A stretch of DNA of 64,000 nucleotides from Costus lasius. Lineage: Eukaryota; Streptophyta; Magnoliopsida; Zingiberales; Costaceae. The notes under the pieces were generated by a model, which was given only the letters and a program-made list of their open reading frames with translations, was not told where the DNA came from and searched no databases. Shown piece by piece: positions 10,501-20,142 of the stretch (positions are counted from its first letter, which is position 1; each line of letters starts with the position of its first letter). Location: NCBI GenBank assembly GCA_027563935.2, contig CM050450.1:26089439-26153438 (forward strand), in the 5' to 3' direction. The position numbers were made by a program, and so were the translations under genes.

Positions 10501-11370
10501 AGCAATCGGGCGACGAAGCGGCTAGGGCGGACGGACACGGTGATTCGGCGACTTCGAGCGGATTTTTGAAGATTGGATCATCGGAACCTCGCGATTCTTG
10601 CTTGTTCCGTTCGGTGTATCTTCTCCTCCCTTTTAGAAACTTTTTCCTGTGATTTTCCCATGATTAAAGAGAGGATTTTGAGCGTTGTAATGATGGTTGT
10701 AACGTAAACCTATTTTCAGGGTTAGGTTAAAGCCCTCTGACGATTTTTGTTTGCATCTCATGTATTAACTTTGCTATTTGGATTATATATTAAGCATATT
10801 TCACTTGATGTATTGATTTCTTGATTTGTACTTTGGCCAAGTATTATCATGTCATAGTTGTTACGGTTCATAATGAGAGTAGGACCGTAACGACCGAACC
10901 TCTTTGTGAATCTTGTGAAGGCTCGATGCGAAAGTGTTTGTTCTTCGCTCGAGGGTTCATAATCTACCACAGAACCCATTGGGTTTATCTAGAATGATCC
11001 ACCGTGAAAGTAGGAGACGTTTTGGGTAAACACCGGGGTGTACACTCGAAAGAGGGCACCTTGTACCACAGGGTAGATTTCTTATGCATATCTGTAGATC
11101 CAAGTAACTGTTATTTAATTCTTAACGCAAATAAAATCGTCAGAGTGGTGGAAACCTTGCCCTGAAATTCTCTCTCATATATTTTCCCTGCCGTAGTTGT
11201 TTGATTTCTTGTTTACGATTTCGCTTAATTTTAGTTTTTAAAGTTCTAAAAACCACGATTCGATTAGCTTGGATTCCGAAAAATTAGACTTTCTAGTACT
11301 CACCTTGCTCCCTGTGGGATCGATATCTTTTGTATTACTGCGACATTCCGTGCACTTGCGGACAGTGTCA
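7589..11370 (+). repeat. Element C 3' LTR, split by solo LTR D
   Basis: Runs from TGACACC to GTGTCA, like 555-2122. Without D (8258-10483) and one CCATG copy it is 1551 bp. It has four palindromic modules instead of five, about 7848-8118, with the TATA box at 8236-8243. It carries an extra stretch near 11130-11150 that the 5' LTR lacks. ATACT follows at 11371. Confidence 0.92.
8258..10483 (+). mobile_element. Solo Copia LTR D, nested in C 3' LTR
   Basis: A 2226 bp LTR-like block starts TGTTGGTGTATATGCCC and ends CCCCAACA, with the direct repeat CCATG on both sides (8253-8257 and 10484-10488). The first bases match, in reverse complement, the end of the LTR of Copia I (63287-63303). Inner stretches also match I, for example the part around 9290-9370 against 62215-62290. 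No internal region, primer site or second LTR is present, so this is a solo LTR left by recombination between the two LTRs of a full element. Several ORFs of 60-134 codons inside it have no family resemblance and are not called. It lies 14 bases downstream of the host LTR's TATA box. Confidence 0.9.
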
Positions 11371-11444
11371 ATACTCACCAAGCCTTTGAAGTTTTAAGAT
11401 TTTGCAAGACTACGAGCTAAGCTAGGACTAGCTAGAATTCATGT

Positions 11445-11455
11445 TTAAGGGGGGA
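11445..11455 (+). other. Polypurine tract of Copia B
   Basis: TTAAGGGGGGA directly precedes the TGTTGG start of the B 3' LTR. It primes plus-strand synthesis. Confidence 0.8.
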
Positions 11456-11694
11456 TGTTGGAATAGTAAACATGAATGCGTTTACATGTGTGACGTGGCA
11501 ACGTGGAGACGTGCTCCACATCTCTTACATGCTATTTTATTTTTAGCAAATTGTTATTTAGGGTTTACTTATTTTAGTTAAGACTTTGTATTATATATAT
11601 TCTATATTTTACATAATGAAAGTTGCACTGAGTTATTTTCTCCTCAAGATTATTGTCTCCTTATATTCCTTGCTTGTGTCTTTCAGCTTCAACA
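11456..11694 (+). repeat. Copia B 3' LTR
   Basis: A short LTR of 239 bp, from TGTTGGAATAG to CTTCAACA. A TATATATAT stretch near 11592 could be its TATA box. The right border is set by the match of the following bases to the inside of the LTR of A (29286 on). The left partner LTR is outside the window, so identity and target duplication cannot be checked. Confidence 0.85.
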
Positions 11695-12138
11695 TTGACT
11701 CAATCTTCCCCGCAGTCGACGGCGAGAATCCAGGCGGCTTCATCGGCATCCTCTTCGGCGTTGTCGGCGATGGCCACCCAGGCGAAGGAGATGCAACCGA
11801 ATCAACATGATTCGGCGTCATCATCGAAGATGGAAAGCCAGCGGGACACTGGCTGGCATTCCAAAGCAGCCGCCTCCTCCATCCATAAGAACAGAGGCAG
11901 GCGAACGTCGGAGGTAGAGAGGAAGGCTGGGAAAACCTCACTTCTGGCGAGGAGACAGTCACTTTAGCGAGGCAGACGCAACTTCAAACACGATCCAAGT
12001 GTTCGAAAGAGGTAATAGTCAACGGTGTGTGAGTTGACCTCTTCTCGAAATCAAAATCCGACTTCAGATTTTGGATTTCGCATGGAACTTGACGTAGAAG
12101 AGGTGACGTGAATGGGCCTAACTGGACCGGGCGTGACA
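11695..12138 (+). repeat. Gypsy A 5' LTR, truncated copy
   Basis: Matches 29286-30086 of the 3' LTR, ending in GGGCGTGACA, but lacks about 360 bases after 11958. Its first roughly 130 bases are on the far side of Copia B, outside the window. ORFs in it on both strands are not genes. Confidence 0.88.
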
Positions 12139-12139
12139 G

Positions 12140-12152
12140 TGGTATCAGAGGC
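12140..12152 (+). other. Primer binding site of Gypsy A (tRNA-iMet)
   Basis: TGGTATCAGAGGC starts two bases after the LTR end. It matches the complement of the plant initiator tRNA-Met 3' end, the usual primer of chromovirus and Copia elements. Confidence 0.85.
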
Positions 12153-12166
12153 AAGTTTTTGACGAG

Positions 12167-12658
12167 ATGGTGACACAGGGAGACCGCTTGAATCGAGTCG
12201 AGGAGGTGCTCGGCTTGGTCGGAAATGGAGAATGAGGTGTTGTTCCAACTTTGGAGAACATGCATCGGACCGTTGAGGAGCAACGGTTACAAATTGTCTC
12301 ACTCCAACGAACATTAGAGGGGCAAGTAGCAAGCGCGCAGGCGGCGCACCAACAAATGCAGGCAGACCTCGCTGTGCTGGGCCTAGCGCTGGCGCAAGCA
12401 CAAGGTGGATCTTCTGGGGCAGGGACTTCAATGGAGCAGGCAACTCCAAGAACCAAAGTCCGGATCCCCGAACCAGAGGCATACAGAGGTGCCCGTATGT
12501 CTAAAGAGTTAGGCAACTTCATCTGGGACATAGAACAATACTTCATCGCCAATCATGTCCCAGACGCCGATCGGGTGCAGGTGTGCACCGCATTTCTCAC
12601 CAACAACGCAAAGCTTTGGTGGCGTACCAAAGATGTTTCATCGCCAGAATATCTATAA
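12167..12658 (+). pseudogene. Gypsy A gag, N-terminal part, cut by Copia E
   Basis: The frame from ATG 12167 reads through a TGA at 12233-12235 into a 135-codon open stretch. A coiled-coil-like Gln-rich segment (EEQRLQIVSLQRTLEGQV) is followed by a Gly/Ser linker. Then come the RIPEPEAYRGAR block and the start of the Gypsy gag domain (FIWDIEQYF, then DADRVQVCTAFL and AKLWWRTK). Gag forms the element's particle. Similarity to gag ends near 12625. The last codons come from the disordered junction with Copia E, so the C-terminal half, with any zinc knuckle, is lost. Confidence 0.85.
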
Positions 12659-12701
12659 ACATGATTGGCGATGTGCGCAGATGAAGTAAACATACATGTC
12701 T
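12626..12701. other. Patchwork junction between Gypsy A gag and Copia E LTR
   Basis: Not a clean insertion border. 12659-12673 is the exact reverse complement of gag bases 12544-12558. 12645-12659 resembles an E LTR stretch at 28628-28643. 12673-12695 resembles another (near 28587-28610). Only from about 12701 is the sequence collinear with the end of the E LTR. This looks like filler DNA copied from nearby templates during break repair. Confidence 0.7.
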
Positions 12702-12751
12702 TGAGGGACATCATCATGTAAACATACATGTGCGCAGATGTATAGTAAACC

Positions 12752-14427
12752 TGAAAGATCCCCTAACAAAGGGGGTGAAACCCTAGATAGGCGCATGTAT
12801 TTTTCTTTTAAGCAGCGGAAAGGGGGTTTCTAGGATCTTTTGATGCATGCATTATAATCAACTTAAAACCGATTGCACAAGAGATAGAACCATACCATTG
12901 CCATCGGTTTGATGGTGTCTTGGAATCAAAGACGCAAGTGCCTCTTCTCCTTAGATGACACACACAATGAGAAGGCGACTACTTCCTTGGGGACTTTGTG
13001 CTAGCAAATCTTCAAGGAGTCCTTCGTATGGAGGGAATGAGAGAAACTTGCTTGCTTAGTCCTCGACTCTTCAAAACGTGAAGCAGAGGTTCCACACGAG
13101 AGAAGGCGACGGGAATAGAAGTGAGGCGACAAGAGATGCGCTCCACACAAGACATGGAGGCGTGGTTGCTAAAAATAGCCAACTTACTCTTTCATGCGAT
13201 CATGTGTTCATGCATTTCGAACCAATCGCATTTTTCCTCTCTATTCTTTAAACCAAGCGCTCATCCATGAGCCGGTTCATTTGAATTTGGTTCAATAACC
13301 AAATAAACCAAGCAACCAGTCCAGACCATAATAAACACTTAGGTTCTTGATCTGACCGTCGATCTCTTGATGCTCCTGATCTAACTGATCTAGCATCCAT
13401 TCTCTCGATCGAAGCTTACCGATCTCAAGCCCTAATCAATCAAACATGATCAGACCAGATCTCACTTACAATCAGAGATTAAATCCCTTTAAACTGAACC
13501 CAAATAATTCAGTCCACACGATCTGACTTAAGTAAGCCATATCATCAAATTGTGCGACCCTGAGGGTTTCCTTTAAATGTCGGTAACGATAACTCACGTT
13601 ATCACGATCAGTGAGGGGTATCTAGCAACACATCACTGTCTCCCGATATAAAGGAAAGAGTCTTCCAAGACTACACCCAAACCACAGTACAAGTGTGAAT
13701 TCAACTCACTAAGCATACATATTTCCTTTGCCACTGGATGTTCTTATTGGACAAGCGTGTCAAGCTTGTAACTCCAATATGACAAGCATGATTAGATCAG
13801 ATGAACATAGTCACCTGGGTATGGCCATACACTTTCTCAATCATCTCATCCAGGGGGGCCCCTTTAGAACATCACACTCCTTAAACAAGGAGACGGCAAT
13901 CCTATGTCTATCACTAGTGCCCTAACCTGATTCAAGCTCATTATCCAAGATAGTCTATAATCATTATGTTTCAAATGATATTGAACTACCTCAAAACAAT
14001 GACAATCATCATTTAGGAAACACAAGTGATCTCAAGTCAGAGGAAATGTGCCACTTGTTGCAATCAAGGATTATTCACATTGTGACAAGTAATTGAACAT
14101 CCTAGTAGGGTCAGTCCAGTACATCCAATGTACCCATGAGTCTACATCTTATTCCATGCTCGAAGCATCCTATAAGATTAGAACACATATTAGTCTTAAC
14201 CATATCAAGGCTGTCTCATGTTCACCAAGATATCTCGACTAAGGACTTAACTGCATGTCAGCCTAGCTGAACAGCTTTGAGACATTATTCAGAAGAACAT
14301 ATATATTGCTGCAGACAATGTAGCTAACTGAATAACAACCATGCCTTTATAAACATATAAGTTTATACAAATGATACTGTTACAATCCCAAGGCCTCAAA
14401 CATTAGGCTTAAGGGCATACCCCAACA
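12752..14427 (-). repeat. Copia F 3' LTR
   Basis: 1676 bp; in element orientation it starts TGTTGGGGTATGCCC and ends GGATCTTTCA. Differences from the other LTR: 12776/20167, 14253/21644, 14267/21658 and 14377/21768, all transitions. It includes the core shared with D, E and I (13603-13650). Confidence 0.95.
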
Positions 14428-14443
14428 ATCTCCCACTTGCACT
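14428..14443 (-). other. Polypurine tract of Copia F
   Basis: In element orientation AGTGCAAGTGGGAGAT directly precedes the LTR. The same 16 bases stand at the same place in E (21917-21932) and I (63304-63319). Confidence 0.85.
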
Positions 14444-14447
14444 TAAT

Positions 14448-17400
14448 CTAATGGTTGAGAAATCTCAAACCCATGTTATTACAGTGCTTCTCATGCTTCT
14501 GCTGCGCCAGAGGCTTGGTAAGCGGGTCTGCCAGATTGTCATCCGTATGAACCTTGCAAACTTTGATCTCGCCACGATCTATGATCTCCCTGATCAAGTG
14601 AAACCGTCTCTGTATGTGCTTGGACTTCTGGTGCGACCGTGGTTCCTTTGCTTGTGCGATTGCTCCAGTGTTATCACAGAAGATAACCAAAGGATCTGCA
14701 CTCGAAGGAACAACACCAAGTTCTCTCACGAACTTACGAATCCACACTGCCTCCTTGGATGCTTCCGAGGCTGCAACATACTCGGCTTCTGTTGTGGAAT
14801 CAGCAACAGTTGACTGTTTGAAACTCTTCCACACCACTGCTCCTCCATTCAAGCTAAAAACATAGCCTGATTGGGATCGGAAATCATCCTGGTCTGACTG
14901 GAACGAAGCGTCAGTATATCCTTCAATACTGAGTTCTTCCTGACCACCATATATCAAGAACATATCTTTGGTCCTCCGCAGATATTTTAAAATGTTCTTG
15001 ACTGCAATCCAGTGCGCCATACCTGGATTACTTTGGAACCGACTGGTCACGCTTAACCCGTAAGCAACGTCTGGGCGAGTACACAACATCGCATACATAA
15101 TGGATCCAATAGCCGAAGCATAAGGCGTATTGTCCATTTCATCTTTCTCAGTCTGTGTTTGTGGACACTGACTCTTCGAAAGATTCAGACCATGTCTGAC
15201 TGGAAGATATCCTCTTTTAGAATTCTCTAAATGAAATCTCTCCAGGACTTTATCGATGTAAGTACTCTGGCACAGCCCGAGAAGCCTCTTAGATCTATCC
15301 CTGTAGATCTTCACACCTAATACATAGGCTGCTTCTCCTAAATCTTTCATCTGGAAACATTTCCTTAACCATGCCTTAACGGCATGCATTTCAGGAATGT
15401 CATTTCCAATGATCAAGATATCATCGACGTAGAGGACTAGGAAAGTAATTACGCTCCCACTAAACCTCTTATATACACACGGGTCATCCTCGTTCTTGAT
15501 GAAACCAAACTCAGAGATTGATTCATCAAAACGAATATTCCAGCTTCTAGATGCTTGTTTAAGTCCATAAATAGACTTCTTTAACTTGCATATCTTATGA
15601 CGATCTGATGGATTAGTGAAACCTTCTGGTTGTGTCATATACACATCCTCATCCAGATTTCCATTAAGGAAAGCTGTCTTCACATCCATTTGCCAAATCT
15701 CATAATCATAATATGCAGCTATCGCGAAAAGAATCCGAATAGACTTAAACATAGCTACAGGTGAGAAAGTTTCATCATAATCTATCCCGTAGATTTGTTT
15801 GAAACCTTTCGCAACTAGCCTGCCTTTATAGGTAACCACGTTACCATCCATGTCAATCTTCTTCTTGAAGATCCATTTACAGCCTATAGGGATAACTCCC
15901 GGAGGCAGATCAACCAAATCCCAAACTTGGTTATCTGACATGGAGTCCATCTCGGCGCGCATAGCTTCAAGCCATCTCGCTGACTCCGGTCCACTGACCG
16001 CATCCGCATAAGTGAGGGGTTCATCATTATCAATGATGTAGACTCCGTCATAGCGCTCAGGCTGTCGACGGATCCTTCCCGATCTTCGCGGTTCCCGTGA
16101 TATCTGAGCCTCAGGTTGTTCAATAACCTGTTCTACCAGCTCAGGCTCATCCAACTGTGCTTGCGCACTTTGTCCTTCCTCTGGATTCTCATCCAGCTTT
16201 ATTTCTCTCCCACTGGCCTCTTGCAGAAGAAACTCCTTCTCAAGAAATATAGCCGTCCGAGCAACAAATACCTTGTTCTCTTTGGGATCGTAGAAATAAT
16301 AACCCTTAGTTTCCTTAGGGTAACCGACAAAGATACATTTGTCAGATCTGCTCTCTAGTTTCCCAGAGGCGAGCTTTTTGACATAAGCCTCGCAACCCCA
16401 GATCCTGATAAATGTCAAGCTCGGCTGTTTCCCATACCATAACTCATATGGCGTCTTAGAAACTTCCTTGGATGGCACTCGGTTTAGTACCTTTGCAGCT
16501 GTTTCCAGTGCAAATCCCCAAAAGGAGTAAGGTAGAGTAGCCTGACTCATCATAGAACGAACCATATCAAGTAACGTTCTATTTCTCCTTTCGGACACAC
16601 CATTCCATTGCGGTGTTCCTGGCGGAGTGAGCTGTGAGATAATCCCACACTCCTTCAGATAGTCAGTAAATTCTCGACTTAGGTATTCTCCACCTCGATC
16701 AGAACGAAGTGCCTTGATATTTCGGCCTAGCTGATTTTGTACTTCATTCTTGAACTCTTTGAACTTGTCAAAAGATTCACTTTTATGTCTCATTAGATAG
16801 ACATACCCATACCTACTGAAATCATCAGTAAAGGTAATGAAGTACTGATAGCCACCTCTGGCATGTTTACTAAATGGCCCACACACATCACTGTGTATAA
16901 GGTCAAGTAAACCTGAAGCCCTTTGACCTTTGTTAGAAAAAGGTGACTTCGTCATTTTACCCATTAAACAAGCCTTGCATGTATCAATCTCCTCATAGGA
17001 GAATGATCCCAGCAGTCCATGATCATGCAACCGCTTAATGCGCTTCTTGTTAATATGGCCTAAACGACTATGCCATAGCAAGGTGCTGTCATCAGCATTC
17101 TTGGCTTTCTTAATATCAACATTTTGTATAGAATTTTCCATGTCCAACATGTATAATCCATTGTTAATTGAACCAGTTGCATAAACAATATTATCTAAAG
17201 ATAAAACACACTTTGAAATATTGCATTCAAAGGAAAATCCCTTCCTGACAAGAGCAGGAATGGAGATAATATTCTTAGTAATACTGGGAACAAAGTAACA
17301 ACTGTTTAATTCTAATACAATTCCAGATGGCAAAGAGATGAAATAGTCTCCTACAGCAACAGCAGCAACCCGTGCCCCGTTTCCAACTCGTAGGTCCACC

Positions 17401-18332
17401 TCATGCTGTCCCACCTGCCTTCTTCTCTTGAGTTCCTGTACATTTGAACAAATGTGAACTCCACATGCAGTGTCCAACACCCATGATATAGAAGAAGATG
17501 AAACCATGACTTCCGTCACGTATATACCTGAGCCAGAAGCAAGGCTTCCCCTCTTGTCTCCTTGGAGCGCTTTACAGTCCTTTTTCCAGTGACCCAGCTG
17601 GCCACAATGGAAACACCTGTATTCCTTGGACCGCTTAACCTTCTGCTTCAGAGCCTTGCTGTAACTCTTGACAGGGGTCTTGCCCTTCTTCCCCTTCTTC
17701 TTGTTCCTCGAAGGAACCATCAAGACAGAGGTTGAAGGCTTACCCTTCAGAGTTTCCTCAGTAGTCAAGAGCATATTCAGCAGCTCTGCCGGAGTACAAT
17801 CGATTTTGTTCATATTAAAGTTAATAATGAACGCATCGAAAGAAGGCGGAAGAGACTGCAGAATAATGTCTACAGCAAGCTCCTGGTTGATGGTATGCCC
17901 CAGTTTTTCTAGAGCCTCCTTATGCCCAATCATCTTGAGCACGTGAGCTCCCACTGGGCTCCCTTCAGCCAGTTTGCTCTGAAAGAACACCTTTGTCAAA
18001 TTATAGCGTTCTGTCCTCACCTGTGCAGCATACAGCATCTTGAGGTTTGCTATCATGTCTATGGCAGACATATCCTCATGCTGACGCTGTAGCGGTGGCG
18101 TCATAGACGCTATCATCAGGCAAGCGACATCAATGCTATCATTGACGTGCTTTTCATAGGCTTCCCGAACCGCCCTTGCGGCGTTCGGAGCGGGCTGAGG
18201 CGGTATCGCCGTCTCGAGGACATACAGTTTCCTCTCTGCCTTAAGAACGATCTTAAGGTGTCCGAACCAGTCTGAGAAGTTCGGCCCAGCAAACTTCTCC
18301 CTTTCCAGTAGGGATCGCACATTGAAGCTCAT
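14448..18332 (-). CDS. Copia F gag-pol polyprotein, intact
   Basis: A single 1294-residue polyprotein encoding all Copia functions. Order: gag (about 1-230, with LKMLYAAQ and the LHxLP-like SLPPSFDAFI block), a CCHC zinc knuckle CFHCGQLGHWKKDC (about 240-253), aspartic protease with WVLDTACGVHIC (Asp near 286), the pre-integrase LWHSRLGHI block, integrase with catalytic D-D-E near 482, 545 and 580 (HSDVCG, LRSDRGGEY, NGVSERRN), reverse transcriptase (QMDVKTAFLNG and LYVDDILI near 966), and RNase H to the end (GYTDASFQSD, STTEAEYVAAS, ADPLTKPL). The protein would be cut by its own protease, form particles with the RNA and make and insert a DNA copy. The start at 18332 gives a natural gag N-terminus (MSFNVRSLLERE). 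No stop, frameshift or lost catalytic residue is visible. Protease has DTA where many relatives have DTG or DSG; E has the same DTA, so it is a family trait. Confidence 0.96.
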   Translation of the reverse strand: MSFNVRSLLEREKFAGPNFSDWFGHLKIVLKAERKLYVLETAIPPQPAPNAARAVREAYEKHVNDSIDVACLMIASMTPPLQRQHEDMSAIDMIANLKMLYAAQVRTERYNLTKVFFQSKLAEGSPVGAHVLKMIGHKEALEKLGHTINQELAVDIILQSLPPSFDAFIINFNMNKIDCTPAELLNMLLTTEETLKGKPSTSVLMVPSRNKKKGKKGKTPVKSYSKALKQKVKRSKEYRCFHCGQLGHWKKDCKALQGDKRGSLASGSGIYVTEVMVSSSSISWVLDTACGVHICSNVQELKRRRQVGQHEVDLRVGNGARVAAVAVGDYFISLPSGIVLELNSCYFVPSITKNIISIPALVRKGFSFECNISKCVLSLDNIVYATGSINNGLYMLDMENSIQNVDIKKAKNADDSTLLWHSRLGHINKKRIKRLHDHGLLGSFSYEEIDTCKACLMGKMTKSPFSNKGQRASGLLDLIHSDVCGPFSKHARGGYQYFITFTDDFSRYGYVYLMRHKSESFDKFKEFKNEVQNQLGRNIKALRSDRGGEYLSREFTDYLKECGIISQLTPPGTPQWNGVSERRNRTLLDMVRSMMSQATLPYSFWGFALETAAKVLNRVPSKEVSKTPYELWYGKQPSLTFIRIWGCEAYVKKLASGKLESRSDKCIFVGYPKETKGYYFYDPKENKVFVARTAIFLEKEFLLQEASGREIKLDENPEEGQSAQAQLDEPELVEQVIEQPEAQISREPRRSGRIRRQPERYDGVYIIDNDEPLTYADAVSGPESARWLEAMRAEMDSMSDNQVWDLVDLPPGVIPIGCKWIFKKKIDMDGNVVTYKGRLVAKGFKQIYGIDYDETFSPVAMFKSIRILFAIAAYYDYEIWQMDVKTAFLNGNLDEDVYMTQPEGFTNPSDRHKICKLKKSIYGLKQASRSWNIRFDESISEFGFIKNEDDPCVYKRFSGSVITFLVLYVDDILIIGNDIPEMHAVKAWLRKCFQMKDLGEAAYVLGVKIYRDRSKRLLGLCQSTYIDKVLERFHLENSKRGYLPVRHGLNLSKSQCPQTQTEKDEMDNTPYASAIGSIMYAMLCTRPDVAYGLSVTSRFQSNPGMAHWIAVKNILKYLRRTKDMFLIYGGQEELSIEGYTDASFQSDQDDFRSQSGYVFSLNGGAVVWKSFKQSTVADSTTEAEYVAASEASKEAVWIRKFVRELGVVPSSADPLVIFCDNTGAIAQAKEPRSHQKSKHIQRRFHLIREIIDRGEIKVCKVHTDDNLADPLTKPLAQQKHEKHCNNMGLRFLNH

Positions 18333-20142
18333 GGTGTTCGTTGCTGCAGGAATCTACAACAATGCAAGAACAGCAAGGTCAGTATCAATGTCAAGAATCA
18401 ATCAGGACTTAAGAAAGATTCTTTTTCTCACTATTTTATCTGGCTGAAAAACCCAGCAAAACAGCCCGAAAGAGTAGAACTCTTTTAGTGAGATGGGATC
18501 CAGATTTCATACTTGGTCTCCGCGTCCCGCTCAGGCGAGATAAGATGCACAGAGAGTACAAGCACTAATCTCTGGTAGGCAGTCCCTGCCAATCGCCTAC
18601 CTGTGCGATTCCCCTTCATCTGGGCAATCCAGCAGACTGTGCCAACTGAGTTGGTACAACACAATCTCTGACCCCACAGATGGCTGCCTCCATGCGCTAC
18701 CATATGCGCCACATATGTAGCCTACATGGTCAAGCTGACCCGACCTACTCCCTGGACCACCACGTGCTATGCTGAGCAACGAGAAGCGATAAATCCCTTC
18801 TCTGTAACACGCAGGTGTAATCCCGCACCGTCTGAAGATAGATGGACGTGCCCACTGAGTGGGTACAACACGGCTCCAACGATAATCAGAACAGTGAGGT
18901 TTCGCGTCAGAAGGCATACGAGCTTGATATTTTAGCGTTGGATTTTAACGGTCTTTTATCTTCTTCACTATCATGCAATTCCTATGGTGATAGCAGAAGA
19001 TAAATAAATCATGCTGTTCTACTTATTAAACAATAAAAGAAAGCATGAATCTTATGTGGTAAAAGCCCATAGCCCTAGTAAGACCTTAAGAACTTAAGTC
19101 TTCACTTGCTTTTCTTCATGGGGCTTTTGCTGCTCATCTGGCCCAAACCAGGGCCCAAGCGCCATCTGCAGCTCAGGTGCGCCCACCAGGTAAATGCGCC
19201 TGGTCCTAGGGTCGAACCCTAGACCTCCCACCTGGTCAAGCCTCTGCTGCATGCGTCTCTGCCAAATGTGCTCTGTGCTCTTGTCTGATTAATTTACAAA
19301 TTAATCTATCTAGACAAGGTTGACTCGCAGGTCAATTACATTTTATAAATTAAATGCAATGTGATGCGCAGATCACAATATAAAAATTAATTTACAAAAT
19401 TAACCAGGCACGCAGGCCCCAGCACAGCACACATTAAAACACGGGCAGCCCACATAAGATTAAATAAATATACATATGCATCAATCAACATGTGATCCAT
19501 TCATGAAAATTAAATTTCGAAAACCCCTTGGGATCAATTTTAATTTTCCTTATTTGCCCTACTACCTTACAATGGTCCATTACTAGGGATCCACTCATCA
19601 GATCTAGTCAGATCCACTGCCCTTTCATGCACCAAGTCCTAACTGACTTGAGTCGACCAAAAGGCCAACCATGCATGCGCCAAGGGCTGAACGACCACAC
19701 TGAGGTCTGGCAAGCGGGCGTGAGCCCGGGCCTAACTCATGTGCGTTCATAGGTTGTCTCAACCAGACATCGCTACACGCCTGTCTGCAGTCGACTTATA
19801 GCCACCTTGTGCTTTCGCACAGGTGCCATCTGGTCGACCCATCAAGGCTGTCAGATAATCTGATCAGACTAATTGGATCTTGACTAGACTGAGATTTCAA
19901 CCCTAATAACCCATCTAAGGGTTTAAAGTAGGCGCCTTAGATCTAAGGTGAATCGCGCATGTAATATAAGTTTTAAGAAAACATACAAAAATGCGCCAAG
20001 AACATGCGCCAACATAAGAATGTAACATGAAACATTTTTCTTATGAAACATCTAATATGCGCATGTTATAGATCTAAGCATACATGGATCACAATATTTT
20101 AAGCAATCATAGAAACATGCAAACAATGCCTCTGATACCAAT
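18333..20142 (-). other. Copia F leader (5' untranslated region)
   Basis: 1.8 kb between primer site and gag with no convincing ORF. It holds two short hairpins of the same design: 18639-18657 (GTGCCAAC-TGA-GTTGGTAC) and 18848-18866 (GTGCCCAC-TGA-GTGGGTAC). It also holds a longer-range pairing of TCTCACT (18426-18432) with AGTGAGA (18477-18483). Element E has counterparts in the same order. The long structured leader may carry packaging or translation signals; that role is inferred. Confidence 0.6.
20128..20140 (-). other. Primer binding site of Copia F (tRNA-iMet)
   Basis: In element orientation TGGTATCAGAGGC, two bases from the LTR end at 20143. Confidence 0.9.

Larger units (their letters stand above)
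555..11370 (+). mobile_element. Athila-type Gypsy element C, pol-deleted
   Basis: This is a complete LTR-to-LTR Ty3/Gypsy element of the Athila type. It has a 5' LTR (555-2122), a tRNA-Asp primer site (2129-2146), gag (2289-3659), a gag/pol linker remnant, an ATHILA ORF-1-like gene (4880-6321) and a 3' LTR (7589-11370) with a solo LTR nested in it. LTR ends are the inverted hexamer TGACAC/GTGTCA. Protease, reverse transcriptase, RNase H and integrase are missing, so the element is non-autonomous and would need proteins from a relative such as G. It lies in the Copia B pol gene with an ATACT duplication. The gag and third gene both carry stops or frameshifts. Confidence 0.93.
1..11694 (+). mobile_element. 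Copia element B, 3' part, split by element C
   Basis: This is the 3' end of a Ty1/Copia LTR retrotransposon whose left part lies outside the window. It consists of the RNase H end of pol (1-554), a 10.8 kb nested insertion (element C, 555-11370), the last codons of pol (11376-11397), a short 3' untranslated stretch, a polypurine tract and a 239 bp 3' LTR (11456-11694). The ATACT target duplication (550-554 and 11371-11375) and the reading frame that continues across the insertion show that both pieces belong to one element. The sequence after 11694 matches the interior of the 3' LTR of Gypsy element A (from 29286), so B itself lies inside the 5' LTR of A. The 5' LTR, gag and most of pol cannot be seen. 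Confidence 0.9.

Noticed and set aside
12051..12552. Overlapping minus-strand ORFs of 135 and 143 codons
   Set aside because: Antisense to the clear gag frame of Gypsy A; shadows caused by GC-rich coding sequence.
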